Source: Pteria penguin (taxonomy: Eukaryota; Mollusca; Bivalvia; Pterioida; Pteriidae). Taken from it: a stretch of DNA of 64,000 nucleotides. The stretch's first letter is position 1. Each line of letters begins with the position of its first letter. The stretch is from assembly GCA_035048485.1 (NCBI GenBank), contig CM068583.1:24341341-24405340 (forward strand). The letters are read 5' to 3'. Shown here piece by piece: positions 12,601-22,977 of this stretch. The notes under the pieces are model-generated. The model did no database searches. It saw only the letters and a list, made by a program, of their open reading frames with translations, and was not told where the DNA came from. Made by a program: the position numbers and the translations under genes.

Positions 12601-14711
12601 AACCTTAAACTGAGTAAAGGGTCACGTGACACAAGATATTACCAGACTTAACTGCGTAGAATATACCTCACATGGAGGACTTGCATTTTTCAACAAGCCT
12701 TTAACTGCTACAGAACATTTGATGCATATACCTTTATCAATATTAATACATAACAATCAAATGAAATAAATTGAATTTCTATGATCAATTATTGCTATTG
12801 CTGCTTATATACCCAGAATGGTTTGTAGGGGTTATATCACATGGTGGGTAATATAGCACAGGAAGATTTATACACTCTGTTACTACTTTCACTGCTTGAT
12901 TACGTATTTTATGCAGTATAAACCCCATCTACTATTTACATGTCTAACTTTTAACCCCCATGTTTACGTTATATTAGATCGCTGAGAGCACTTACAAAAG
13001 ATGAACAAAGAGTTTATCTCACGTCTGCCTTTGGTTATGTTTCATTTAATATGTTTATTTTATATTTCTAACATGTTTATTGGTGTGTCTTGTATGAGAA
13101 GTTCGTTCACATGTATTTCTTTCTTTTTTTTTTTTTTCTTTCTTTCTTTTTTTTTTTTTTTTTTTATTTTTTTTATTTATTTTTTTTTTTGTTGAAAATA
13201 TGACATGGTGTGCTCATATATTTTAAATGTTGTAATACATACAAAAACAAAATGCATGATTTTACATATCATAGTATTTGACCTAAATTTAGAAACACAT
13301 TTTTAAAGTTATGTATAACACATTAAATCGCCTTAACATGATTGTAACAAATAGATGAGATAGCTCAAAACATGGATTCACATATATATACATGTATTAA
13401 CAATGGCAGATTCAGAGTGTCGAGAAGGGTGACATTTCGACAGTTGCTTTGATATGTTGGACCAGAGACATGTATATGTGTCTCTGGTTGGACATAAAAG
13501 TCAGTTACTACAGACAAAATGGCTTTCGATCGTTGGCAAATTAAGGGAGGGTGATACCAATACACTGTCAATACCATATTTTATTTATAAGTTTATCTTG
13601 ATCAGTTATATTGGACAGAGTAACATGTACCACTTTAGTAGACCAGCCTATTCTCGAAGTCGGACATCCAGGTATTGATAACGAGCAATCGGAACATTTG
13701 GGATATAGCATCGGACTTTATCATAGAGAGCAATGCGTATTCAGGGAAGAATATTGGTAAAAATGAACGATTAAAATATTTTGCCATTCAAACAAAGGAA
13801 TTTTGAATACATGTTTTACACATTTCCGATCGTACTTTATAAGAAAACCACTCCAGAATTTATACAGAAGAACTTAAAGTTGCACTAACGCTAACGATAA
13901 ATCCCAAGTTTTACCCTAAGTGTCACGGCCAGACTCCTCGGGTATCTACGTAGACCAATAGAGCCAGTGACTTGACGCCGACTTCGAGAAAAGCTTACAT
14001 GCTGCCGAGAAATCTGCTTATGACAGTTAAAATATTACTATCCTTTTATAGATATAAGACTACACTGTACATATATTCTCGCTATACAATTAACATGTTG
14101 TGATAATGTGTGTATGAACAATAAACATGACAAGTGTCAAGGTTCTGACAATTCTCGTGCTGAGGAGATATAACAAGACATCACTATGAGTGTATCAACA
14201 TCAAAATTACTCCATACTCGGTGATGCAAATTAGAAATTTACTGAAGTATATCAAAGACAAGAAATAGACGTTATGCTTTTTTCAACGTCCACAAGATGA
14301 TGGGGTTTTTTTCAACATAACGCAGGAATTTCATCAAGGGCAGCTATGGTAAAGGACTAAATCACTTTACGAAGTTTGCCCTTTCTCATATAATTATGTA
14401 TATAAAACCCGATATATATATATGCATGTACAAAAATTTATATAAAAAATCGATAGTAAATGTGAAGACATCCTCGGTAGCTCCGATGTCATCTGCTCTC
14501 AGGTCCTTTAATCGACAAGACGACCGAGAAAAATACCATAGGGAAACCGAGGATGATGTTAAGAATAAAAAGCCCAACATAATTTCAATGCCGAAAAATA
14601 AACAAATTGTCTTACCAAACTCTGTTTTCGTCCATTGGTGTTTTGCTGATCATCGACAAATGCTGTATTGACTTCGCCATTTTTCGTTGCAACGTCGTGT
14701 AATTCCGTCAT
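483..14711 (-). CDS. SLC23-family nucleobase/ascorbate transporter gene, 5' part (runs off left edge)
   Basis: Multi-pass membrane transporter of the SLC23 (nucleobase-ascorbate, NAT) family, expected to move ascorbate or nucleobases with sodium across the plasma membrane; the substrate cannot be told from this part. Exons read on the minus strand: 14616-14711, 7764-7997, 6031-6188, 5542-5654, 4394-4467, 2168-2349, tentatively 724-850, and 483-642. Phases join cleanly (0,0,2,1,0,2). Family landmarks in order: YKVSDVPPFHLLLLFGFQ (N-terminus into TM1), a TM1-TM2 stretch ending VNGLSTLIMVTVGSR, LPLYQGAYGSYLIP (equivalent of the family QGG-FAFL segment), GATGLIGVLLRFIGPITVVPT, and ARTDATIQ with WFFFPYPG. 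The start ATG at 14,711 follows an in-frame TAG 36 bases upstream. The C-terminal half, including the NAT signature, lies beyond position 1. The stretch between 2168 and 642 is the weak part of the model: the family would have a hydrophobic segment there. Domain identity is recognised from memory of the family, not searched. Confidence 0.87.
724..850 (-). CDS. SLC23-family gene, tentative exon 7
   Basis: The only open stretch I found between the flanking exons that fits the required phase (2 in, 0 out). It reads YSICVLRDVLSLSAYKFRMQ and ends CECHSKRSP, which would place Pro before ILIATLFGW as in relatives. Against it: charged residues where a membrane helix is expected, and a weak acceptor (CCATAG). 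The true exon may be absent or divergent. Confidence 0.22.
1556..1800 (-). repeat. tRNA-headed SINE, degenerate copy
   Basis: On the minus strand the copy begins with a tRNA-like head whose B box reads GGTTCGATTC with changes (plus strand GAATCGAACCCGGG at about 1739), followed by the body CTTTCGAATGGAAC and ACGGTGACGGCATC segments shared with the copies at 19,704 and 31,467. The 145-residue plus-strand ORF over it is only the SINE read in the wrong strand. Confidence 0.65.
2168..2349 (-). CDS. SLC23-family gene, exon 6
   Basis: LHGCLMIVGTLHALIGATG then LIGVLLRFIGPITVVPTILL and onward to ACRNWSITF. This is the best-conserved part in the window, matching the family pattern G-x-x-G-x-L-x-R-F-I-G-P-[LI]-T-[IV]-[AV]-P-T. 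Acceptor TTTGCAG, donor TT|GTAAGA, phase 2. Confidence 0.9.
2905..3060 (+). repeat. 3' end fragment of the retroelement also seen at 34,735-34,870
   Basis: TTAACCACACCA, then GACC-TCCTAAGTCG, TATCGTAA and ATATTTTTGTAATGT occur in the same order and spacing at both places. At 34 kb the block lies downstream of a reverse-transcriptase fossil, so I read it as a 3' tail. It sits in the intron between exons 5 and 6 of the SLC23 gene. Confidence 0.55.
3600..3721. repeat. Foldback (palindromic) element with 42-bp arms
   Basis: The left arm AAGTGTCTTATTTTGTGTTT and onward to GTACAATG is matched by the reverse complement in the right arm ending AAATAAGACATT; only a few differences over about 42 bp, with a ~35-bp loop. 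Non-coding, in an SLC23 intron. Confidence 0.8.
4394..4467 (-). CDS. SLC23-family gene, exon 5
   Basis: Short 74-nt exon reading (G)VTNATLQSTITSMKHDLA then VSQLQE, between a CTATCAG acceptor and a GTAAGT donor. It continues the loop after exon 4 and leads to the exon beginning LHGCLMIVG, as in family members where the loop ends in an R/K-E-L-Q-G-type helix start. Contains another NAT sequon. Confidence 0.78.
5087..5122. repeat. Poly-T followed directly by poly-G
   Basis: About 19 T then 14 G, in an SLC23 intron. ORFs drawn through it are artefacts of the homopolymers. Confidence 0.9.
5278..5406. repeat. 18-20 bp minisatellite with GTCGGA core
   Basis: Seven to eight tandem units of the form GTCGGA(A/G)TNAAAAG(T/C)(G/C), slightly variable in length. 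It lies 130 bp from exon 4 of the SLC23 gene on its intron side. Confidence 0.85.
5542..5654 (-). CDS. SLC23-family gene, exon 4
   Basis: Completes the split Arg codon and reads LPLYQGAYGSYLIPLLTLA then a loop with CTVNPPAINNVT. This is the position of the re-entrant QGG-[ST]-FAFLAP segment in SLC23 proteins, here altered (QGAYGSYLIP). N-glycosylation sequon NVT at the loop end. Donor G|GTAATG, phase 1. Confidence 0.82.
6031..6188 (-). CDS. SLC23-family gene, exon 3 (TM1-TM2)
   Basis: Follows acceptor TTTTTTCAG and reads QALLSLSASLIFVIVAAQI, an acidic loop (CAEEDESLKSQ), then LLGSVLFVNGLSTLIMVTVGS. It ends AG|GTATTA (phase 2). The order matches the SLC23 core: TM1, a loop with acidic residues, then the F-V-x-G-x-x-T-L segment of TM2. 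Confidence 0.85.
7201..7451. repeat. ~250-bp element with 12-bp inverted ends
   Basis: Begins GAGTTACTTCCC and ends with the exact reverse complement GGGAAGTAACTC. The interior resembles 32,430-32,660 (ATTATGTAGGAAATTTC-like and ACAACTTTCTGAAAATGATT-like blocks), so it is a dispersed family. It lies in the SLC23 intron between exons 2 and 3. Confidence 0.6.
7764..7997 (-). CDS. SLC23-family gene, exon 2
   Basis: 78 codons beginning VIPAITKRVSYSG after a T-rich acceptor (TTTTTTTCAG) and ending VSDVPPFHLLLLFGFQ, the family signature at the entry to TM1. The donor is CAG|GCAAGA, a GC rather than GT donor with otherwise strong consensus. The 40 residues before the signature are acidic and serine-rich, as expected of the cytoplasmic tail. 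Confidence 0.85.
7998..14615 (-). other. SLC23-family gene, intron 1 (6.6 kb)
   Basis: No exon with matching splice sites found. It holds a SINE scrap at 9,150-9,215, a GTT/GTC microsatellite at about 9,838-9,862, a minus-oriented piece of a repeat with a CTCACGTGAGCCAAAGGCT end starting near 11,249, and a poly-T/TTTC tract at 13,121-13,190. The rest is unassigned AT-rich sequence. A distal promoter or alternative first exon could be inside but I cannot show one. Confidence 0.55.
14616..14711 (-). CDS. SLC23-family gene, exon 1 (start codon)
   Basis: Encodes a 32-residue hydrophilic cytoplasmic N-terminus, MTELHDVATKNGEVNTAF and onward, ending at Leu before a GTAAG donor (phase 0). An in-frame TAG lies upstream of the ATG. 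It pairs in phase with the exon at 7764-7997. The 6.6-kb intron makes the link inferential; a second, unseen start exon is possible. Confidence 0.62.
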
Positions 14712-16540
14712 TTGTATATATTGAGTCCACGATAACTAGGTTAAACACGATGACAAAGATCTATAACTAAGATGCAAAGCATGTTCTATAGTGTAGGAAT
14801 ACCACGCATGGATAGGTAGACGGTGAGTTCACAATGTCATTACATTACATAGAGAATGCCTATACATATCGCTACTGTATCATTTTATTCATTCATGAAC
14901 GGCGAACTTTCGCTTCGTACATTAAACTACACATTATTTTTCCACTCGTTTGTACATTCATACACCATTCACCACTTTCATACATAGCAGAGCTAAATGT
15001 CATTCCATTTGAAGATGATTTAAATGATGAAACCAAGTAACAAACTAATAGTGGAATTAAAGTAGAATTTCATCCTTAAATTAAATTGAATTTCTATCTC
15101 TTTTGGTCAGGGGTAGCGGCCTAGAAAGTGTTTCATTCACGTAATATCATTGACCAGTGGCATCGTACAAGATTTCTAATCTAATGACCTGGGTTGGGGT
15201 TGATCTCAGCTGTTGATTTGGATTTTTTTAGGTGATTTATCGTCTTCTGCATTCAAATCTGTTTCAGTTTCCAAACAGATTTTACTAGAAAACCTCATCC
15301 GGAACTCTTACTAGAAAACCGGTTACTGTTACGTAGTTCCGGATGAAGTAAAGCTACGACGTACAAAACACTTTCTTCCATCATTCACAGACTGACTTTG
15401 CAAACATATGAATTATGACAGCCATAGTTGAAAAGAATTATTCTATCTAAACGTAGGTCAAACGTGAAGGTGAAGGTCACAATGTCATAGATTATGCCGG
15501 ATACTAATAAAAAGGTCTTGCCACATGAAACACACGTGAAATATGAAAGCACTGACTATTATAGTTGAAAAGTTACGTCGAATGCTAAAGATGTCTTCAA
15601 ACGATCAGAAAAAGAGATAAAACAATGTCTATCCATCCGGGGAGAGAAAAATTTCTCATTGAAATATCTAAACATTTGAATATTATCGGAGCGCATTGAC
15701 AGATAGGAGTAAAGAAAACGGCCTTAATAATCAAGAGTTAGAGAACCACTGTGTAATGAGAATGGCATATTTAAAACGCCGTTCAGTGCCATAGCCATAG
15801 AAACGTCCAGTGACGGATCTAGAATTTTTGAAAAAAAAAAGGGGCGGCCCCCCTCTAATTCCGCCACTGACGTCTTCTTGTGACGCTACTTGGGTTTACT
15901 GTAAAAATTCTTCTTTCACCCGGACGATGTAGTGTGCTGTAACTGGTGAAAAAGACTTGGGTATCCTAATAGTGTTGGCAGTTAAAACATTTGGGCTGAA
16001 TAATAATGATATAAATTCATCGTTGAATATTTGCCATATACTCTTACAGTGAAATGTATCATCATGAAGGAATTTCAGATAGATTATTCAATTCGTCTTT
16101 TTCATTTCGTAAACAAGTACGACAAAAATATTTCTATTCTCTTTACGAATGAAAATGATTTTAAGTGTTCATGCTATTTTAGAATTTCTCTGTATTCAAA
16201 GAAGTCATGCTAAAATAAGAAGAGTTGAATGTACATTGTACTTGTCCCTGTAATATGCAATTATACGTTGATGGGTTCAGAAGATTTAGGAAATCTCTAT
16301 GTTAACAAACGTCATGAGTGATCATCCGTAAACCCTATTCCATTCAGTTCCTCAAGACCAAATACAACATTGCATACTTAACCAAAATCACTAGATTGAA
16401 ACCTGTTTTAAGCAGTCACCTGTCTTAAAAAACGCCTTCTGTTCCTTAGTACTAATTATGTATACAGAATCTACCTGTAATAAGTAGCTACTTGCATTAA
16501 GTGGCCACTTTTCTACCTTTTTAGGTTTGATTGTATACCT

Positions 16541-16686
<146 letters not shown>

Positions 16687-17039
16687 ACAATAATAATAAC
16701 AGTAATGTGGTCAACATATAGCGCCCTACCTACGACGGATATTATATTATCCATGTACAAGTTTCCTGATTCTGGAGTATATATATTTGTCATCACCGTG
16801 TCAGAGAATGCATTTTAATTGTCAAATCTTTACAGCTATTTGTGTGAGAATGTGTTTCAAAAATTGTATCAATGATTTATCTTCAGTACTGAAAAACCTA
16901 CATGCATTATATACATAAAACAAAAATCCGCCCCTTCTATAACCACACAAACAAGCCACTTGAACGCCTTTACGATTTATATCTGATATATATCAGTATA
17001 AAACTGTATAATTTGAATGTTGAGAAGAGAATATCAAAT

Positions 17040-17354
17040 TTTCGTGGTCATAGGGGAATAGGGCGACACCTAGTGTGCGGTTTGCCTTGACCCATTCAAT
17101 GAGAAAGGATAAAATGAATAAGAAAACACAGAGAAAATAAATAAATAAATAGAGAGAAAAAATAACAAAAAAATAAAAATGAAAATAAAAAAAAGGGAGG
17201 GTGTAAGCACAAAGTCAACAGGACAGGTGTTTAATATTAAACACCTGTCCTGTTTCAATTCTCAGCACTCTTATTACACTTAGTCATATTACAACATGAA
17301 TGGGTTAAGGCAAACCGCACACTAGGTGTCGCCCTATTCCCCTATGACCACGAT
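17040..17354. repeat. Foldback element with ~57-bp arms and an internal palindrome
   Basis: The left arm CGTGGTCATAGGGGAATAGG, then GCGACACCTAGTGTGCGG, reappears in reverse complement at 17,296-17,352. The spacer contains a second perfect palindrome, GGACAGGTGTTTAATATT with its complement, at about 17,220-17,249. No coding capacity. Confidence 0.88.
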
Positions 17355-17394
17355 ATCGGATAAAGGCCTGGTCATTTAACATTTGGGCAGCGAA

Positions 17395-17640
<246 letters not shown>

Positions 17641-18342
17641 ACTTACCGGTATATCAAATTGATTTACTAATACATATACATCTATATATGTGTCAGGGTA
17701 GTGAGCATAATGGGGTTGTAGGAACAGTGGGAGGGGGAGATTTTTTTTTTGCCTTGCATAATTGAGGGATCGCCAGATCCAACTTTAACTATAGTTCCAT
17801 TGTGACGTCATAGTTAAATTCATGTTTGACGGGCCATTTATCTATGACGTCATAATGAACAAGTGTGCCAAAATATGTGATGTCGGGCATTTGACGATCC
17901 CTCAATTGTTGTCTTACTTCATTGAAAAATTTTGTTTTGTACAACTGACTCCAAATAGTTCAAATACGATTTACCGTACTATGACACCAGTGGTTTGAAT
18001 AAGCCAATTTCATTATGCGATGTAAAGATGATGGATAAATCCAAACCACAAATCCAAAAATCATAAAACCAGAGGACATACAAAATCAGTGAAAATGAAA
18101 AACAAATGGAAAATAACAAAATATGTCTACTTGAAGAGCATATGTGAACCCCTGTGATGGAGTGAGATCAGGTGCCCGGGGAGAGTGAGCATCTCCTGCT
18201 TGCTAGCAACACCCGTCACATATACCCAGTAGAAAGAGTCAGATCGTGTAAATTCCATATGTATTTATATATGGAGAAGTCGAAGTAGGTAACCTTCTAG
18301 TATAGAAGGTGTAAAATCGGTGTAAAATGATCGGAATCGGTC

Positions 18343-18807
18343 TCAGTCCAGAATATCATTTAAAAGTCTGGATAACGAGATATCATATGGAGTAATAAGA
18401 GTCTCGTAACGACCATAGAATTTCCTCAGTGACGTTGCTAGTCTAGCACATATATAACCCTGGTTGAGCAGCTTAACTGAAAGTCGCCTAGCCCTCAGAA
18501 CAAAGTCACTGTAATTTGAACATGCTCTGGAATAACGTATTAACTGAGATATGAATACGCCGTATGCGGGCGATGATGGAATGTTGCTACTTATGAAAGG
18601 AAAGTTTGTGATAGCGAAATTGAAATCGTCACGTTTGTCATAGAGTGACGTGTTCAATTGACCATTAATGTCGAAAGACAACAGAATATCTAAATACGAA
18701 GTAGAATTACTACTTTCTGTGGTTTCTTTGACCTCAAGTTCACTTGGATAGATGATGCTAAGGTAATCCGCGAATGAAGGCGGAATGAAATTAATTGAAA
18801 GCGAGTT
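18343..18807 (-). pseudogene. Reverse-transcriptase retroelement fragment, C-terminal part
   Basis: 155 codons open without a stop from NSLSINFIPPSFADYL through IYPSELEV, SYLDILLSFDINGQL, LYDKRDDFNFAITNFPF, SPAYGVFISQLIRYSR to RKFYGRYETL. This is the segment that follows the YxDD catalytic motif in a reverse transcriptase family common in invertebrate genomes; the YxDD itself and everything upstream are missing. An A-rich (T-rich on this strand) tract truncates it at about 18,830. The 3' flank to about 18,140 probably belongs to the same element. I do not commit to a class; Penelope-like or non-LTR are the candidates. Confidence 0.72.
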
Positions 18808-19249
18808 ACTTGTCGTCCTTCTTTTTTTCTTTTTTTTTTTTTTAGGTAGTCCGCGAGAGTGGAAAAGATGTTAAAGTATTAATTCATACAATTCTTCTTG
18901 TTTGTATGGTCAATTGATCTTAATGAGATAATGGTCAGTCAAGCATCAGGACGTTTTATACATCACCAGGACCATTCGACTCTCCTCGCTCGCAAGACCT
19001 GCCCATACTTTGATAATAGGACCACAATTTCTTAGTAGACATGATCTTGCACTTTTGAGAAACGGATTGGTAGATTGAAAGAAAACTAATATCTAATTTT
19101 GTTTAATGTTTATATATTAATTAAACTTTACTTTACAACGATTAAGAAACAAGTTAACAACTTATATAAATCTTGCTCGTTGGCACGGATCTTGGCGTAA
19201 GGAGAAAACTCACGAAGCCAGGTTGATGGCAGCCTCACTATTTCACGTA

Positions 19250-19325
19250 CCACAACATGAATCGAACCCGGGTTGCATTGGTGAGAAGCGAGCGCGCTAT
19301 CGACTACGCTACCCGTGCAGATGTT
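19250..19325 (-). repeat. tRNA-like SINE head fragment
   Basis: On the minus strand reads GGTAGCGTAGTCGATAGCGC (A-box region) and GGGTTCGATTC (B box) at tRNA spacing. The 3' body is not clearly recognisable. Confidence 0.5.
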
Positions 19326-19703
19326 TATATATGTATGACATGTGCTCAGTTTAATAGTGGAATGCAATCAATCTTGCCGGCCAGTCCGTTTATTAGAGGT
19401 GCAGGTTTACGTAACGTAAGAAACTGTGGCGTTGTCATTAAAACAGGGCCATGCCTTGCGTTTAATCTTACTTCGCTATTGGGTCTTTTCATTGAACAGA
19501 GTTGGTTCCCATATAGACAGACATCTGACGTCAAACCATTGTGACGTCATACAATCTCTAGTCATTTTCCGTTAGTTTACACCGGTTTCCATAGAAATGG
19601 TTGACGTCTTATAAAATGATTTGACGTATAAAATACCTCTTCTTAACTCTGTATAATGATAAGGCCCAATATGACGTAGCTGTCATTTTGAATACCGTCC
19701 GAT

Positions 19704-19973
19704 CTATACTAAGCCGGCGTAGCCTCGGGTCGGACTCCTGATCGGGAGGCCGGGGTTCGAGTCCCGCTTTGGTCATGCCGGTGTCATGTCTTTCGGATGA
19801 GACAGTAAAAACCGAGGCCCCGTGTCATGGTATGCATGGCACGTTAAAGATCCCTCACTGCTTAGGGTGGGTCCGTTACAAAGGTCAAAATTTGCATCAA
19901 GCAGATGCCGTTACCATATACGTGAAATATTCGTGGTGTGATGTAAAACAAAAATCAATCAATCAATCAACCG
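19704..19973 (+). repeat. tRNA-derived SINE, near complete
   Basis: Starts GCCGGCGTAGCC (A-box region), has GGGGTTCGAGTCCCGC (B box) at 19,752, a body with TTTCGGATGAGACAGTAAAA, CACGTTAAAGATCCCTCACT, GCAGATGCCGTTACC and ATTCGTGGTGTGATGTAAAA, and ends in (AATC)n. The same order is seen at 31,467-31,745 (inverted) and 58,020-58,303. Confidence 0.88.
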
Positions 19974-20129
19974 ATCTATACTCTAGTTCCCTGATGTAAA
20001 AATCAAAACAAAGGGTTGCCCCCATTTACACCAATGAAATTTACGTACATATCAATTTCCTGGTGGTTCAATATCAGTATGCACTAAATCGTTATCAAAA
20101 AGATATCATTGCCTATCTAAGTTTTTTGT

Positions 20130-21205
20130 TGGTCCGAGATTCTCTGTCCTTCTCCCACTTTCGATATCAGCGGTTTGAGGGAGAGGGTCAGAGAGACTTT
20201 GTTCATCAAAAGTTGGAATTTCAGCGATACCAGCCGGTATCGGGATGTACAAGCCTCTGGCGACAAATAAACGTTTGGCAAACGAACTTTCAACCTATAA
20301 TCCAATAAATGAACATTTAACTTACTCGATCATCGCAATATCTTTTCCAGATAATGTCTATATCTTCTGTTAGCTGTCGTTTTATCTGAAAATACGACAA
20401 GATTCTCCACTTCGTCATTTGTGAATACGTTTTGGTGCCTGGTGTTGTTGTGCGAACATTTAACTTACTCGATCATAACAATATCTTTTCCAGATAACAT
20501 CTTTAATTTACGGAAACGTATCATGACCAAACTAAAATTGACTTGCCGAGATTAATAAAACTTCATGACGTAATGAAGTAGAAAAGTTGCCGTAAGAACT
20601 CGTTTAAGGACAGTTTACGGCAACTTTTCGACTTCATTACGTCATCAAGTTTTATTAATATCAGCAAGTCAATTTTAGTTTTGTCATGATACTTACTTAC
20701 AACACAACAACACCAGGCTCCAAAATGTTTCCGTAATCGAAATCAAATAACTGTTTTATAGATGACAAGTTGCCCAAAAGAACTCGTTTAAGGAAAGTTT
20801 ACGGCAAGTTTTCGACTTCATTACGTCATCAAGTTTTGTTACTCTCGGCAAGTCAATTTTGTTTTTGTCATGATACCTACTTACTGATCTGACGTCATAC
20901 TATCTACACAAATGGCGAAATGAGAATATTGTCGTGTTTTCAGATAAAACGGCAACTAGCAGAAATTATAGATCTTATTTGGAAAAGATAATGCTATGAT
21001 GGAGTTAGTGAAATGTTCATTTTATATTGGATTTTAGGTTGCAAAGTCGCTGTGCGAACGCTTATTTGTCACCAGAGGCTTGTACATCCCGATACTGGCT
21101 GATATCGCTAAAATTCCAACTTTTGATGAACAAAGTCTCTCTGACCATCTCCCACAAACCGCCAATATAAAAAGTGGGAGAAGGGCAGATAATATTGGAC
21201 TAGTG
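20130..21205. repeat. ~1.1-kb imperfect palindrome with duplicated centre
   Basis: The left arm (20,138-20,410: CTTCTCCCACTTTCGATATC, TTGTTCATCAAAAGTTGGAA, GGGATGTACAAGCCTCTGGC) recurs in reverse complement at 20,920-21,200. Inside is a second inverted repeat centred near 20,605 (GTTGCCGTAA / TTACGGCAAC with CTTCATTACGTCATCAAG arms), and its right half is repeated again at 20,770-20,890. The right arm has a 73-codon ORF, but the left arm's counterpart is not conserved as protein, so I do not call a gene. Confidence 0.8.
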
Positions 21206-21610
21206 TTGTGTCAGTTGGAGCATATTTCGCCAGAGACGATTACCACTTGGTCTATACATTATATACCAAGTCGAAGGGACCGTCTCAAAGTAATCACATG
21301 ATTTATTTACGAATGCCTGTAAGGTTGATCGTCAATATGATATGCAGAAAGCGAGAAAGTTCTTTTCAAGATAAAAAAAATTAACGTCTTAAGATCTTCT
21401 ATTGGATGGGTGTTTACGTTGTTTTCTGTCAACAAAATGTGGACAGATATTGAAACAGTTAAAAATGGGCATTAAGTTATAATATTACTCGTTGACATAA
21501 AATACTAAAATGTAGAGCAAATGTTACACCTAAATCTCATTTAGTGACGCACATTTATATAATATACATGTACACATAAGAATCTTTATTACTCTACATT
21601 TGCTACATTA

Positions 21611-22330
21611 TAAGCTCACCTAACCCGAAGGTCCGGGCCAGATGAGCTATTGCTATCACAGGGCGTTCGTCGTCGTCAGTCGTTCGTCGTCCGTAAACTT
21701 TTCATATTTTACCATCTCCTCTGAGACCAAACTTAGCGTGGATGATGTATGAAATGTCCTTTACAATCGATCTCCTTTTTGTCCCGGTTGAATGAACAAT
21801 TACCAAGGCCACCAGAAACTTTCTTAGATTCTGATTGGCCAATTTATGCTACAAGGCAAAAAATATTTTAATACTTTGTATGAATGCTAAATGGTAGATT
21901 TCTAAAAACAGTCCATCATTTGTGCCCATCAAGAGGTAAATATGGCCGCCGTGGTTATAAATAGCACATAACGGTAAAACTAGTAGTTTTGCTTTTATCT
22001 CAGAATATATTTTGGAAAACATCTTACCTTAAAATGTTCAGCAGATTAGGAATGACAACTTGAAATCGTATTTTATCAAAAATCATGTGATAACTCCTTG
22101 TTTGAGTAATTGCTCTTGTTTCGCAAATTTTAGCGAATTTTCAAAACTTTTTCATATATTTTGAATGTAAGGAGTAAGAATTTTATTTTTATATACAATG
22201 ACCTCTGACTTATTGACAATGATCTTGAAATTTGACCTACAATTTCAGGAACTTCTACACTGATTGTATCTTTTGAACTGTACTAGATTTACATTTCTCG
22301 TGAATTTGACAGCTGAGCGATACAGGCTTC
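21611..22330 (-). repeat. Dispersed repeat with AGCTCACC terminus, minus orientation
   Basis: Begins AAGCTCACCTAACCCGAAGG, CCAGATGAGCTATTGC, then a GTCGTC-rich tract and TAAACTTTTCATATTTT, which is the reverse of how elements at 24,081 and 51,949 end. The far boundary is uncertain. Confidence 0.45.
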
Positions 22331-22798
22331 TAGGGGCTTCTCGTCATTACAACGCAAGCTTGGGGTCATGAATGATGTGTTGGTGCATGCTCTCGCTTTT
22401 TGTTGAAAATTAAAAAGAATTAAAAATGGGCGTATGGAGACTGGTAGATCCATTACGTTTCAGATCAGAATACAACATAATGACGCAGAATAACTAACGT
22501 ATAAATAAATCATTACAAACTTAGGATTGTACACAGGTGAGGTTTTTGAACATCACAACCTGAAGTAGTATAAGCGTTTTCCCATAATTTATTCATATTT
22601 TCATGGCAACCCATTCATCACACAAAAATTCGTTATAAATGCAAATATAATGAAGTCTTTCAAAGTTGTATAATTGAAAAATATGAATTGGGACAACTAT
22701 ATGAAGCGGTATTAAGATTTAACGATTCACAGCAGAACATGCATGTAAGAAATTCAGTGTTTGATAAAGGAGTTTCATGAGTTTGATGTTTGGTACAT

Positions 22799-22977
22799 AT
22801 AACAATCACATGGTCTAGATATCCGCTGCTTAGTCCCCATAACCCTCGCTATTGGCGATTTCCTGTTTGAGCTGTCCGTCTTCATTAACTTTTAAGAAGA
22901 CGGACGAAGGAGGAAATGGCAAAGTGTGAGGGGTTAGGGGACTAAGCACCAGATATCTAGACCATGTTATAATAATC
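22799..22977. repeat. ~160-bp foldback element with probable 10-bp target duplication
   Basis: Arms ACATGGTCTAGATATC ... GCTTAGTCCCC at left and their reverse complement at right (GGGGACTAAGC ... GATATCTAGACCATGT), loop near 22,890. It is flanked by TATAACAATC and TATAATAATC, one mismatch apart. Confidence 0.82.

Noticed and set aside
19730..19760. Possible functional tRNA gene (GGTTCGAGTCC B box)
   Set aside because: The acceptor stem and anticodon arm do not close, and the SINE body follows directly.
21080..21301. 73-residue plus-strand ORF in the right arm of the large palindrome
   Set aside because: The homologous left arm does not keep the frame, so coding is not supported.
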